Below are positions 34,764 to 45,070 of a stretch of 64,000 bases of DNA, piece by piece (within the stretch, counting starts at the first letter, position 1; each line of letters starts with the position of its first letter). Source of the DNA: Triticum aestivum (lineage: Eukaryota > Streptophyta > Magnoliopsida > Poales > Poaceae); assembly GCF_018294505.1 (NCBI RefSeq), contig NC_057810.1, positions 203,626,113-203,690,112 on the forward strand, given 5' to 3'. The translations under genes and the position numbers were made by a program. The notes under the pieces are model-generated. The model saw only the letters and a program-made list of their open reading frames with translations. It had not been told where the DNA came from and searched no databases.

Positions 34764-35337
34764 CCACTTGCCTCCTGCTCCGGACGTGTTTAGCTATGCG
34801 GAGAAGACTTGGGCTTGGGTGCTGGAGCTCGAGGGGGCAAGAGTGGGCAAAGGAGGAAGAAGGCGTGGGTGAAAATGGGGAAATCTTATCCCTTTATAGA
34901 GGAGCCGAGAGCGGAGCGCCTCCCCACTTGCCCGTTGAGAATCGCTTGTTTCCCAAGCGCCACGATTAATGCGTGGTGAGATTACCCATACCCGTATTGA
35001 TGAGAATCCCGTGATATGGGGACACAATCTCTGCTTTGACAAGACGTGTCAAAGAAACCGCCTCGCAATATGCGGTGTAGCTGGTTGTGGGAAAACGGTT
35101 CGAATAATGATCCGACCGTAATAACAGGTCACGTCATCAGAAAAAGTTGTCAACAGATTGCATTTGTGAAATATCATTCTCTCTATGGTGGTATGTGAAG
35201 ATCATTTTGCAGATCCGGACACGGTCTATGTGTTCGATAATTACTTTGGAGTATTCGGAGAAGGAACCCGCCTTGCAATGCCAAAGACAATATTGCGTGC
35301 CGGACTCATCGTCATTCAAGCCTGGTTCAGGGGCTAC

Positions 35338-35818
35338 TGAGGGAGTCCTGGATTAGGGGGTATCCGGACAGCCAGACTGTGTACAATGTCCGGACTATTG
35401 AAGCATGAAGATACAAGACTCAAGACTTCGACCCGTGTCCGGATGGGACTCTCCTTTGCGTGGAAGGCAAGCTTGGCGATCCGGATATTATATTTCCTTC
35501 CTTGTAACCGACTCCATGTAAACCCTAGCCCTCTCCGGTGTCTATATAAACCGGAGAGGTTGGTCCTTAGAAGACCGATCACAATTACAATCATACCATC
35601 ATAGGCTAGCTCTTAGGGTCTAGCCTCTACGATCTCGTGGTAGATCTACTCTTGCACTACCCATATCATCAATATTAATCAAGCAGGAAGTAGGGTTTTA
35701 CCTACATCGAGAGGGCCCGAACCTGGGTAAAAATCTGTGTCCCTTGCTTCCTGTTACCATCAGCCTTGACGCACAGATCGGGACCCCTACCCAAGATCCA
35801 CCGGTTTTGACACCGACA
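35338..35818 (+). repeat. 3' LTR of element 2
   Basis: 481 bp, same sequence type as 14382-14863, with TATATAAA at 35543-35550. The preceding purine tract reads TTCAGGGGCTAC. Its right end lies only about 175 bases from the F-box start codon, so it may act as a promoter for that gene. Confidence 0.9.
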
Positions 35819-35994
35819 CTCCACACGTACCCCCAAATTCCTTACCTCACTCCTACAGAAAACCCCAGCTCCCCTTCTTCCTCAGTCCTACAGAAAACCC
35901 CCAGCTCCCCTTCTTCTTCACACGCACTACAACTAGGCTTGTCATTCGTTACTATGCTCAAATCCGTGAGCGCGATGCGACGCCCTCGAGGAAA
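35819..35994 (+). promoter_or_regulatory. Truncated 5' flank of the F-box gene
   Basis: Only about 170 bases of native sequence remain between the TSD and the ATG. They contain two copies of a CT-rich phrase (ACAGAAAACCCCAGCTCC at about 35857 and, with one extra C, at 35890), typical of a plant leader. Any promoter further upstream has been moved 21 kb away by element 2. Confidence 0.5.
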
Positions 35995-36948
35995 ATGGAG
36001 TCGGCTGATCGCAGCGCCAATAAGATGAGGCTCCCGCCAGCGGCGACGCCTGTTGTAGATCCCGCACCTAGCAGCACGGGGAGAAGCGGCGACCCCGCCC
36101 CCACCGGATCCCAGGAACCCGTAGAATCTTGGGTGGACCGCATCGGCGATCTCCCGGACGCCGTCCTTGAGGAGATCATCTCGCTTCTCCCCACCAAGGA
36201 TTGCTTCCGCACCCAAGTCCTCTCAATTCGGTGGCGCCCTCTATGGCGCGCCGTGCCCCTTAATATCGACTGTCGTTAGCTATCTCTCTTCAATGATTTT
36301 GAAATCCCCAGAGCCATCATCTCTTCCCACCAGGGCTCCGTTCGAAGCCTCTGCATCCCGTCATGCTACCTGAGCAAGCATACCATGCCCTGCACGGTGG
36401 ACGCCTGGCTGAAATCCCCTGAATTCACAGAACTACAACTACTTGAGTTCTACTATTCCCATGGAAATCACATACTACATACCAAACGCCATGAACTTGT
36501 TCCCTCAGCACTGATGTCCATCTCGCGGTTTTCCTCCTCTCTCCACACCGCCACCTTTGCGTTGTGCTACCTACAAGATAATCTGGTACTAAACCTTCGA
36601 CTCCCATTTCTCAAGAAACTTTCACTTGTGCGGGTTCATATATCGGAGGCCTCATTGCACAGCATCATCCACTCCAGTTACCCTGCCCTGGAGTGCTTGG
36701 TGCTTGTTTTCACAGTTAGATTTGGTTGTCTCCAAATAAAGTCGCCTAACCTTGTAAGAATTGGAATTTCTTTTGACGGGAGGCAGCTCATCATCCAAGA
36801 TGCCCCTTCACTTCAAAGGTTGATCCTTGATTCTAGTTATTCACCGTTGCAAATAACCGTCCTCTCTGTGCCTAAACTAGAGACCTTGGGTGTAATACAT
36901 GATCTCTGTGCTCATTTCAATATGGTGTTTGGCTCCACAGTTCTTCAG
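35995..36948 (+). CDS. F-box gene exon 1
   Basis: Encodes the Ala/Pro-rich N-terminus, the F-box and most of the Leu-rich region. It is open except for TAG 36277-36279. The frame is unchanged either side of the stop (LFNDFEIPRAIISSHQGSV follows), which marks a point change, not an indel. It ends CTTCAG before GTACTT. Confidence 0.8.
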
Positions 36949-37069
36949 GTACTTTATATTATCATCTACACTTGTAACCATAAGCTGCATTTTAAATTTC
37001 TATGCATAAGTTATATATCATCTTGGAGTACACATTTTGTACTAATATTATGTTCTATGCTCAATGAAG

Positions 37070-37204
37070 AGTTTCTCCATGGATGGCCTCTCAATGGTGC
37101 TGGATTCTGTCAAGATCTTATATATCCAAATGAATAGTTTTGATCTGAACAAGATTATTGGCTTGCTGCAATGCTTTCCATGTCTGGAGAAGTTGTATAT
37201 AAAG
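37070..37204 (+). CDS. F-box gene exon 2
   Basis: 45 codons (SFSMDGLSMVLDSVKILYIQ, then LLQCFPCLEKLYIK), phase 0 at both ends. The acceptor ...CAATGAAG is a weak site without a strong pyrimidine tract. The donor is AAAGGTGATA. Confidence 0.75.
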
Positions 37205-37325
37205 GTGATAATTTCACGCACATTGGAAGCCTACATATAGTGTACTAGAATTAACCGTTCAGTTGTTGCTCTTCCGACACTCTTCTTTTAGACCTTAACA
37301 GTTTTCAATCTTCATGTCTATTTAG

Positions 37326-37637
37326 GTAACAGGACGGGGTAAGAAGGTTATAACCAATCCGTGGATTCGTAAGCATCGGGATTTTCTCACTTCTCATGAG
37401 ATTCGATTGAAGACAATAACGCTAGAACAACATGTAGCCAACCATGCAAACACTAGATTTGTCACATTCTTCCTGCTGAATGCGAGGTTACTATTGTCCA
37501 TCAGATTTAAGTTTATCAGCAGCATGGTTTTGATGGATGGGTATGTCGAAGAGCAAAAAAGGAGTTTCAGGTGGGCAAAAGAGCTTCTGAATGTGACGGG
37601 CTTCTATTTACAACATAGTGTGGTCATAATCCAGTAA
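37326..37637 (+). CDS. F-box gene exon 3 with FBD domain
   Basis: 103 codons to TAA 37635-37637. It has the FBD pattern: an HEIRLKTITLEQH strand, FVTFFLLNARLL helix and a basic C-terminal segment. The acceptor is TCTATTTAG. Confidence 0.8.
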   Translation, partial: VTGRGKKVITNPWIRKHRDFLTSHEIRLKTITLEQHVANHANTRFVTFFLLNARLLLSIRFKFISSMVLMDGYVEEQKRSFRWAKELLNVTGFYLQHSVVIIQ

Positions 37638-38149
37638 ATTTTACGACCCAGGATGTTCATTGTATGAACCTGACCGATCCATTTGACTGTGACTACCGAA
37701 AACAGTGCTGGAGTTAGATGTTGTTGCCCTTTTCAACCTGGGTTTTTTGTAAACCTGATGAACAATTAACCCTCGTGCTTTTGTCCAGTTTGTAAGCTAG
37801 AGTTACATGTTCCTGCGCTTTTCAACTCGGCTGTGACTGTCATATTTTCTTTGAAACACGGAAAATGGCTTGCCATTCATTTAATTTAGAGTGAAATATT
37901 GTAACAAATCCCAATCAAGGGAAATAACATCACTCTCGCCGGCTGCTTGAGCTCACCGTGCATTACAGAAGCCAAGTGATTAGCCCCCACCAGTAGCCAC
38001 AAACTTATTTCGAACTAGCACATCAAATGGGCTGTAAATTTTCATAGGAATGGCTGCATGACCGTGACAGATTTGCATTCTGATATTTGGGACCCGTGAG
38101 GAAATAGCCTATCCAAGGTAGTGTCGACTTACTAGCCAGTCAACAAACG
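37638..38149 (+). other. 3' flank of the F-box gene
   Basis: AT-rich DNA without open frames. The first 250-300 bases are likely 3' UTR. No canonical AATAAA was located with confidence. Repeat-like sequence begins at about 38150. Confidence 0.4.
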
Positions 38150-41100
38150 ATTCTGCCTACTAGCTGTTGGATTGACATCCAACATCTGTCGTGTATCTTC
38201 TATCTCTTGTCTTCTTCTTCCTCCAGCTGCCCAAACCAAACCACCCCGTCGGCTCCGCCTGCTCCCGCCTCCCATGGCTGGCTGCGCCTCCGCCGCCCTA
38301 CCATACGTACCCTCCAACGTTGGCCAGTCCCTCCCTCTATTCCCCCACTCGTCCTGTTATTCTCCGGCGATGTCAGCCCCAACACGCACCCGCGCCCAAA
38401 CCAGTCAGCACTCGTACTCCCCTCCGCCTGCGACTGGACTGGCGCATCTTCCACGGCTCCTGTTCGTTCCGTCCGAGGCCTCGCCGTCGTCCTCCGCCTT
38501 GCGGCCTTGGTTCACTCGCCGTGCATGGTGCATCGCCCTTTTGCGTTGTCAACGTTGTCAGCAACCGAGAGGAACAAGGAGATGACTGTACATGGAGAGG
38601 ATGATAGTAGGGACCCACCAGCGTCATGGCAGTACGCAAACAAGTGCCTCTATATTACAAGCCCAAAAATATGGTTCCTCCTAATGGTTGGACATCTGGG
38701 ACTCACACCATTGTCAACGTAGTCAATAAACGAGAGAATTACACTACGAGCGTCTGACACCAGGGACCCAGGGTCGCGCAGTTTTTTTGAGGAACAAGCA
38801 GTTGTTATTTATACTAGTTTTAGCGACGGATCAGGGTAACAACGGGGTTGTGCAGGGGTTGTGGCCCGTCTTTCCAGGGTTTTATTTATGTTTACCACAT
38901 CATGAGCCCAGTTGTGTTTTTTTCTTGCTAAAAATGGCTAGCCGAGTTCTATTTTTTTTAAAGAAATACCCAAACAAGGCCTACTTGCTTTATCGGCCCA
39001 GCTGAGCTGCAAATCTTTTAAGACGAGGAGAGTTTCTTTCGGTCTGCCCAGAAATGGGTTGTACATTTTTAAAACACATCAAACCGGGAATTAGTTTCAA
39101 TTTTTTTTTCATTACAAGATTTTAAATTCCATTGATTTTATGCGTGGACAATTAATTGGATTTTATATTTATATAAATTATTTTTCAAAATAGTTTGAAT
39201 GTGAATCGATATTTCTGGATTAAAAATAGTTGACCGCACCGAAATATGCAAAATTTTGTGTACTTTTTAACCGTGGCCACCATATGGGGTGTAATGCTAA
39301 CAAAAAGAAGATGGGCTCCAAAAAAATTCTTAAGAATTAGCAAATGGGTTGTACATTATTAGAAATAATGGCAGATGGGTTCGATGCTATTTTCCACAGA
39401 TTTGAGGCTGACTTGTGCGCCTACTACAAGTTGACGTGTATTCTTTCGTAAAAAGAAGGTTGATGCACATGCAACGCCCTGTCAACTTAGTCAATATACG
39501 AGAGCAGTGACTGTTGGATATCCATCCAACGGCTGTCGTGCTTCTTCATCTCTGCTCTTCATGCTCCAGCCGCTCAAACAAGCGCACTGCCTACTCCCTC
39601 CTCCCACGGCCAGCTATGCTGCCGCGCAGGCCTCACGGCCCCACCGTACTCCCATCGCTGGCCTAGCCATCCCTCTACTCACCCACACATGCTGTTATTC
39701 TCCAGGGATGTCAGACGAACCAGTCAACCCTCGTACTCCTCCGTGTGGGAAACAACTACCGAGTATTCCCTGGCTCCGTGTTGTTCCCTTCCTAGGCCTC
39801 GCCGTCGTCCACCGCCCTGGTGCTCTCGGCGCGGCCTGGTCAACATGGTCAATGAACGACATCCATCGCAAGTGGACTGTACATGGAGAGGCTAACAGTT
39901 GGGTCCATGGCCGAACGCAAGGAAATGCCTCCTTATTACGCGCAAAATAATGATTCCTCCACCTGACAGCTAGGACCCATAGGAAGGGCCTCTGTATTTC
40001 GCGAAAAAAACGTTCCCCCCGCTGACAGGTCGGACCCACCAGCTATATCTTCGCACGCAAGGAAGTGCCTGCTTATTACGCCCAAAAAAATGAATACCCC
40101 TGCTAGCTGGGACCCATCGTATTATTGGCCTGACTTGTGGGCCTACTAAGTTGGCGGGGATGGAGGGCTTTGTCAACTTAGTTAATACTCCAGTGGCCAT
40201 ATGATGTCCATCCAACAGCTATAGTGCTTCTTCAACCTCTGGTATTCTTGCTCCAGCCGCCCAAAGCAGCGCCGGTCGTGCCGCCTGCTCCTACCTCCCG
40301 TGTCCGGCTGTGCTACCGCGGAGGCTTCACCGCCCCATACTACTCCCACCACTGGCCAGGCCATTCCTCCACTCACCCACACACCCTGTTATTCTGCGGC
40401 GACGGCAGCCTCACACCGCAGGCGAACCAGTGAACGCTCGTACTCCTCTCCACATGGGCATCCACTGTCGCGTCTTCCCCGGCTCCGCGTCGTCCCCTTC
40501 CTAGGCCTCGCCGTCGTCCACCGCCATGGTGCTCTTGGCGCGGCGTGGTCAATGTGGCCAACGACCGACTTCCATCAGAAGAGTACTGTACGTGGAGAGG
40601 CTGACAGCTGGGTCCACGACAGCCACAAGGAAGTGCCTCCTTATTACGTGAAAAATAATTATTCCTCCACCTGACAGCAGGGACCCACCGGACGGGCCAC
40701 CAGTATTTTGCGAAAAAACGTTTCCCCCTGACTGCTGGGACCCACCGGACGGGCCACCGTATTTTGCAAAAAAAACGTTCCCCCTGCTGTCAGCTCGGAC
40801 CCACCGGAAGTGCCTCCTTATTATGCACAAAAAAATGAATAATCCCCTGGCTAGCTGAGACCCACCTTGGTGGGAGGCTGACTTGTGAGCCTACTAAGTT
40901 GACGGGGACGGAGGGCTTCGTCAACTTAGTCAATATGAACGATTCTAGCTCCAGTAACCATACGATGTCCATCCAACGGCCATAGTGCATCTTCAACCTC
41001 TGGTCTTCTTGCTCCAGCCGCCCAAAGCAGCGTCGGTCATGCCACATGTTCCTGCCTCCCGTGGCCGGCTATGCTGCCGTGGAGGCCTCACCGCCCCTAC

Positions 41101-41400
41101 TATTCCCACCGTTGGCCAGGCCCCGCAGCGACGGCAGCCTCACATCGCAGCCGAACCAGTGAACCCTCGTACTCCTCTCCACGCGGGCTTCCACTGCCGC
41201 GTCTTCCCTAGCTCCGCGTTGTCCCCTTCCTAGGCCTCTCCGTCGTCCACCGCCGTGGTGCTCTCCGCGTGGCATGGTCAACGTGGTCAAGGAACGACTT
41301 CCATTGGAAGAGTACTGTACGTGGAGAGGCTGACAGCTATGTCCACGGCGGCCGCAAGTGCCTCCTTATTATGTGCAAAATAATTATTCCTCCACATGAT
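38150..41400 (+). repeat. Four degenerate direct copies of a 0.45-0.6-kb unit
   Basis: Copies at roughly 38150-38720, 39495-39980, 40190-40690 and 40960-41400. Each starts with a phrase like GTCCATCCAACGGC, continues CTTCTTGCTCCAGCCGCCCA and a Pro/Ser-codon-rich GC-rich stretch, and ends with TGTACGTGGAGAGGCTGACA or a variant. Many overlapping frames arise from the GC-rich part, but none is conserved in all copies. Together with the arrays that follow, they may be the subterminal repeat region of the CACTA element ending at 43187. Confidence 0.65.
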
Positions 41401-41459
41401 AGTAGGGACCCATCGGACGGGCCACCGTATTTTGCAAAAAATGTTTCCCCCTGACTGCT

Positions 41460-41735
41460 GGGACCCACCAGCTACACCTTCGCACGCAAGGAAGTGCGTC
41501 TGGGCAAAAAAAATGATTTGCCCCCCTGACTGCTGGGACCCACCAGCTACATCTTCGCACGCAAGGAAGTGCGTCCGAGCAAGAAAAACGAATCGCCCCC
41601 TGACTGTCGGGACCCACCAGCTACATCTTCGCACGCAAGGAAGTGCGTCCAAAAAAAACAATTTGCCCCCCTGACTGCTGGGACTCACCAGCTACATCTT
41701 CGCACGCAAGGAAGTGCCTGACAATCGGGACCCAA
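41460..41735 (+). repeat. Tandem array, about 71-75 bp unit, four copies
   Basis: Units start at 41460, 41535, 41609 and 41680 with GGGACCCACCAGCTACATCT or a variant, share TTCGCACGCAAGGAAGTGC, and end in an A-run plus CCCCCTGACTG. The last copy is partial. The same phrase occurs in single form near 40030-40110, so the array expanded from the larger repeat unit. Confidence 0.85.
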
Positions 41736-41798
41736 CTGGTCGAAGCGTATGTAGCGTTGTCATTCTGGTCGCGAACGTGTACGTACATACTGGTGGAT

Positions 41799-41885
41799 GT
41801 AGAGGCACGCACGTGTCATAGTAGAGGCGCGCACGTGTCATAGTAGAGGCGCCTACGTGTCATAGTAGAGGCGCGCACGTAGCAT
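41799..41885 (+). repeat. 22-bp tandem array with ACGTGTC motifs
   Basis: Four consecutive 22-bp units (41799, 41821, 41843, 41865; the last partial) start GTAGAGGC and contain CACGTGTCATA or a variant. The first three keep ACGTGTC, an ABRE/G-box-like core. No gene lies close enough to call this a promoter. Confidence 0.85.
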
Positions 41886-42124
41886 GTACACGTACGTACA
41901 TCGGCCAGTGTGCAAGAAAGAAAATACGGCCACATATGTGTACATACGGGCGGGGTCTCGAATGCCTACTCGCACATACGTACGGCCAGGGCTCGTATGC
42001 ATGGCTGGATCGGAACGGAAAACAGCGTCGTCGTCGTGTTCATGGGGAGCCAACCGGCTGGGTCGGAACAGAATGTGTCGCCGTGTTCATCGGGATGGCT
42101 TGGACGGAACATGCAATGGAAATG

Positions 42125-42395
42125 AGGCCTGGCGTACCGCAGAACGGAGGAAACTGCCTTGTGTTCGACCGGCCACTTTCAAAACGGGATCCTGTTCATC
42201 GAGAGGGGTCTGGCGTACCGCAAACCGGAGGAAACGGACCTCCTACGGCCGAAACGGGGGTCCTATTGATGAGGAGGGGTGTGGCGTACCGCAAAACGGA
42301 CAATACGGACTTGTGTTGGAGGGCTATGATCGAAACGGGGGTCCTGTTCATCGGGAGGGGTGTGGTGTACCGCAAAACAGGACTCCACGGGATAC
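42125..42395 (+). repeat. Degenerate tandem repeat with GGCGTACCGCA
   Basis: Three to four irregular units carry TGGCGTACCGCAAA or a variant and CGAAACGGGGGTCCTGTTCAT. Coding frames seen here are by-products of the repeat. Confidence 0.6.
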
Positions 42396-42404
42396 TTTTC
42401 ATCT

Positions 42405-42690
42405 CCACCATCAACCTCCTCCAGCCTCCACGGGCTACCGTCGACCTCCTCCAGCCTCCACGGGCTCCTGTTCATCCAGCCTCCACCGCGCGCTACTCCA
42501 CCGACTACTGTTCAACCACCCCTCCATGGGCACCCCTTCACCGTCTACTATTCATCCAGCCCTCCACGGGATCGTCCTGTTCATCCAGAGGCAATGGCAC
42601 GGGGTCCTGTTGATTCACCCCCACCGCTCACTATTCATCCAACCCCCCCCCCCCCGCAACGATCACTGTTCATCCAGAGAGGCAGCATCA
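42405..42690 (+). repeat. Degenerate repeat with CTCCACGGG and GTTCATCCA
   Basis: Repeated phrases CCTCCAGCCTCCACGGG (twice) and TGTTCATCCA or a variant (several times), and a C run near 42644-42655. Part of the same subterminal-like repeat zone. Confidence 0.55.
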
Positions 42691-43067
42691 ATCGGCTTCA
42701 GTTAGCAGCAGTAGCAATGGAATCGCTCGATCGAGTTCAGTTAATAGCCATCGATCGATCGCTTGGGTTCAGTAACGCGTAGCCTGCAGTGCAATCGCTC
42801 AGGTTCAGTTAGAGCCCAATGCCTCGCTCGGGTTCAGTTAGAGCCAACGCCTCGCACACATGCGCATACGTGTACAAGAGAAACGCGCATCGCTCAGCCC
42901 CCGACCACCCACCATAACCGGAAACTCCTCGAATTTTTCCTCGCCCTCGCTTCTACCATGGTTTTTTCCGTCATGGATGGCCCAAAGAATGTCATGCAGC
43001 TGCGTCTCCGGGCCGCCCAGGACGAAAAGCCCATTTCTGTCATGATTTTTTGGCATAGAAGTAGGAT

Positions 43068-43187
43068 CCCGCCACATCTATGATGATACCAGGTTTTGTC
43101 ACAATTATCGTCATAGAAGTGTCATAAGTATGACAGAAAAAAATTAGTTCGGCCCAAAATGTCACGGATGCGTCTTTTTTTGTATTG
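43068..43187 (+). mobile_element. Right terminus of a CACTA-type DNA transposon
   Basis: The reverse complement begins CAATACAAAAAAAGACGCAT and continues through TGACATTTTGGGCCGAAC and CTTATGACACTTCTATGACG. This matches, from memory, the terminal sequence of Triticeae CACTA elements, with CACTA changed to CAATA. No matching left terminus was found in the window, so the element is truncated or its left end was replaced. No transposase frame is visible. Confidence 0.6.
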
Positions 43188-43408
43188 TTGGTTCAAGCCA
43201 CACCTTAGGCAAGCCAGACTTGGGCCCACATGGCATATAGACAATAAGTGTGGCAAGATTCCCTTAGGCTAGCCAACTTGTGGCCCACATGGCATACATA
43301 CAAAAATGAGAGCCACAAGTTGGCAAGCCTAGGGTAATCTTGCCACACTTTCTGTGTGTATGCCATGTGGGCCCAAGTGTGGCTTGCCTAAGGTGTGGCT
43401 TGAACCAA
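43188..43408 (+). mobile_element. Palindromic MITE, 221 bp
   Basis: The left arm starts TTGGTTCAAGCCACACCTTA and the right arm is its reverse complement, ending TAAGGTGTGGCTTGAACCAA. The arms also share GGGCCCACATGGCATA, AAGTGTGGCAAGAT and CAACTTGTGGC blocks, so nearly the whole element folds back. Related sequence (AAGTGTGGCTAGAAACCAAA) continues to about 43506, suggesting a nested or larger element. The superfamily is uncertain (Harbinger- or Mutator-like). Confidence 0.75.
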
Positions 43409-43508
43409 ACACTCACAAACTTGCCTAACCTTAGGTGTAGCAATCTTTGGCAAAGTAGTTACAAACCAAATAGCCCCAAAGTGTGGCTAGAAACCAAACA
43501 TCCCCTAA

Positions 43509-43835
43509 ATACCACACTATAGCATGTAAGCTTTGAGTCATATCTGCATGATGTAGATGTTCATTTAATTCTTATAGTTCATCTCATTAAAAATCAATTA
43601 GTTTTTATAAAAAAGTTAATCTATTTTATGATTCATGGAATTGTGCATTGTAAAGCATAAAGTAAAAACAAATAATGGCAATTCAACTAGAAAAAAAGTT
43701 TTGGTAGTTATGATACGGAAGATTCTAGAACAAGGGAGAAGCACTTGTGTTTTGAGGTTTGTGCATTATGCTTAAGTTCAACCATGGAGTCTGCTAGATT
43801 GTACATGTGGCAAAATCCGGTGGGGGCTAGAAGAT
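43509..43835 (+). repeat. Left copy of a dispersed inverted repeat
   Basis: About 0.32 kb that reappears as its reverse complement at about 52545-52865. Shared blocks include AGCATGTAAGCTTTGAGTCA, ATTGTGCATTGTAAAGCATAAAG (with small changes), ACGGAAGATTCTAGAAC and ATGTGGCAAAATC. Confidence 0.75.
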
Positions 43836-45070
43836 GGTGCCAAGGGCCAAGTGGAGGGAGACTATGAAGGCGTGCACAAGTGCCAGATCGATATTCAAAG
43901 AGAGGGGGCGAGAATGTGAGCTGTTGCACGTAGTGGCGGAGCCATGAAAAATAAATGAGCTAGGGGGCCAAGCATTGCTAATCCTTTACGAGGAGGGCCA
44001 ATTCATCAACTTAAACCATTTTACCAGCAATTGATCTATTGATCACATTCATGTTAGCCTCAATATATAGTGATGTTAGGGGGAGGGCAGGGCCCTTGCT
44101 GCCCATGTCCTCGCCACTGTGCGCGCGCCTGAGAGATGATGCGGAAGGCATGGATTATGATAGGGGGATGTTGGATATATAATTAATGTGGGTGTATTAG
44201 CTATGTAATCCTATATAGAGAGGTATAGATTGATTGATGTGTACGTCGGAAAGAGGGTGAGCCCTCACTAGATATATAGATTGATCGGTTTGTGGGGAAA
44301 ACTGGGAAAGACCTAGCTATATATACACACACATAGAGGAACATCGATCGTTGTGCATGCACGTGAGAGATAAAGAATGCCCAATATGATGAAGAGGGCC
44401 GGGGAGGTGTGTGTGTGTGCATGCATGGGACACCGACCTAAAGAAAAAGATTGCATGTGTGCGAGGGATAATGCCGCGTGGTAGTGTGTGTGCATGCATG
44501 CATGAGAGAAAGCTAGTGGTACAATTATAAAGAGAAGACGACTGTGTGGGTGTAAAAGACTAGGTGTTGTCATAATCAATGTAAAGTTGAATTCAAATAT
44601 TTGAATAAGAGATCATGATGTTTGAAACCCATACATGCATGAATATAACTGAGATATGCGCGGTGTGGTTTGGAAACGAACATGTTATACTTTATACACA
44701 TTGAACAAGGTCAGGCTGATTTGAATTTGAGATACCGGTGGCAGACATCGTTTGGCCACATTGCATCCGTGCATGGACTCACTATTCTAATTGGAGATGA
44801 TGGGTGGCTTTCGCATCACATATCTATATCTACTAGCAAGATGCCCATGCGTTGCACGGAAAATCAAGACACATTTGTATGAGTAGTTTATGTTGTGGGA
44901 GAAAAGGATGAACACGAGAAGGCCTTATTTGCAAATGTGGAGAGGGGTGTGGGTATCTTTATGCAAAATTGCCATAGTTTCCTTCCTATCCGTCAGATAT
45001 AAATTGGACGACCTATATTGCAGGATGGCAGGCACACCATCATCACCAACTCTATTTTTATAAGAGTAGA
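43836..45070. other. Intergenic DNA without a gene
   Basis: AT-rich with GT/TG-rich low-complexity stretches near 44400-44500. The phrase ACTAGCAAGATGCCCATGCG near 44832 is common at the edges of grass transposons, but the element could not be delimited. Confidence 0.4.

Larger units (their letters stand above)
14382..35818 (+). mobile_element. Element 2: pol-less Gypsy element, same family as element 1, carrying nested element 3
   Basis: 5' LTR 14382-14863, 3' LTR 35338-35818, TSD CTCCA at 14377-14381 and 35819-35823. Subtracting element 3 (17387-29628) and its extra TSD leaves about 9.2 kb, close to element 1's 8.86 kb. Organisation matches element 1 in the opposite orientation: gag and protease on plus, spacer, then an antisense multi-exon gene on minus (34763-31568). 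No RT, RNase H or integrase was seen. The nested element lies between the gag zinc-knuckle-like region and the protease. The element sits between two divergent host genes. Confidence 0.85.
35995..37637 (+). pseudogene. F-box/FBD gene with a premature stop
   Basis: Three-exon gene: exon 1 35995-36948, intron 121 bp (GTACTT...GAAG), exon 2 37070-37204, intron 121 bp (GTGATA...TTTAG), exon 3 37326-37637, all in phase 0; 466 codons including stop. The F-box is at residues about 48-92 (DRIGDLPDAVLEEIISLL, then WRPLWRAVPLNIDC). The middle is Leu-rich repeat-like (LPFLKKLSLVRVHIS, YPALECLVLV, APSLQRLIL). Exon 3 matches the FBD domain (LKTITLEQH...TFFLLNARLL). Such proteins are substrate receptors of SCF ubiquitin ligases, a very large grass family. 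TAG at codon 95 (36277-36279), right after the F-box, is the only break seen, so the present product would be a 94-residue F-box-only peptide. Start: ATG in GAGGAAAATGG. All intron borders are intact, so loss is recent, or a short product is made. Confidence 0.85.

Noticed and set aside
41884..42782. Frames of 140-273 codons over the tandem repeats
   Set aside because: Low-complexity translation of repeat units, three overlapping frames, no domain.
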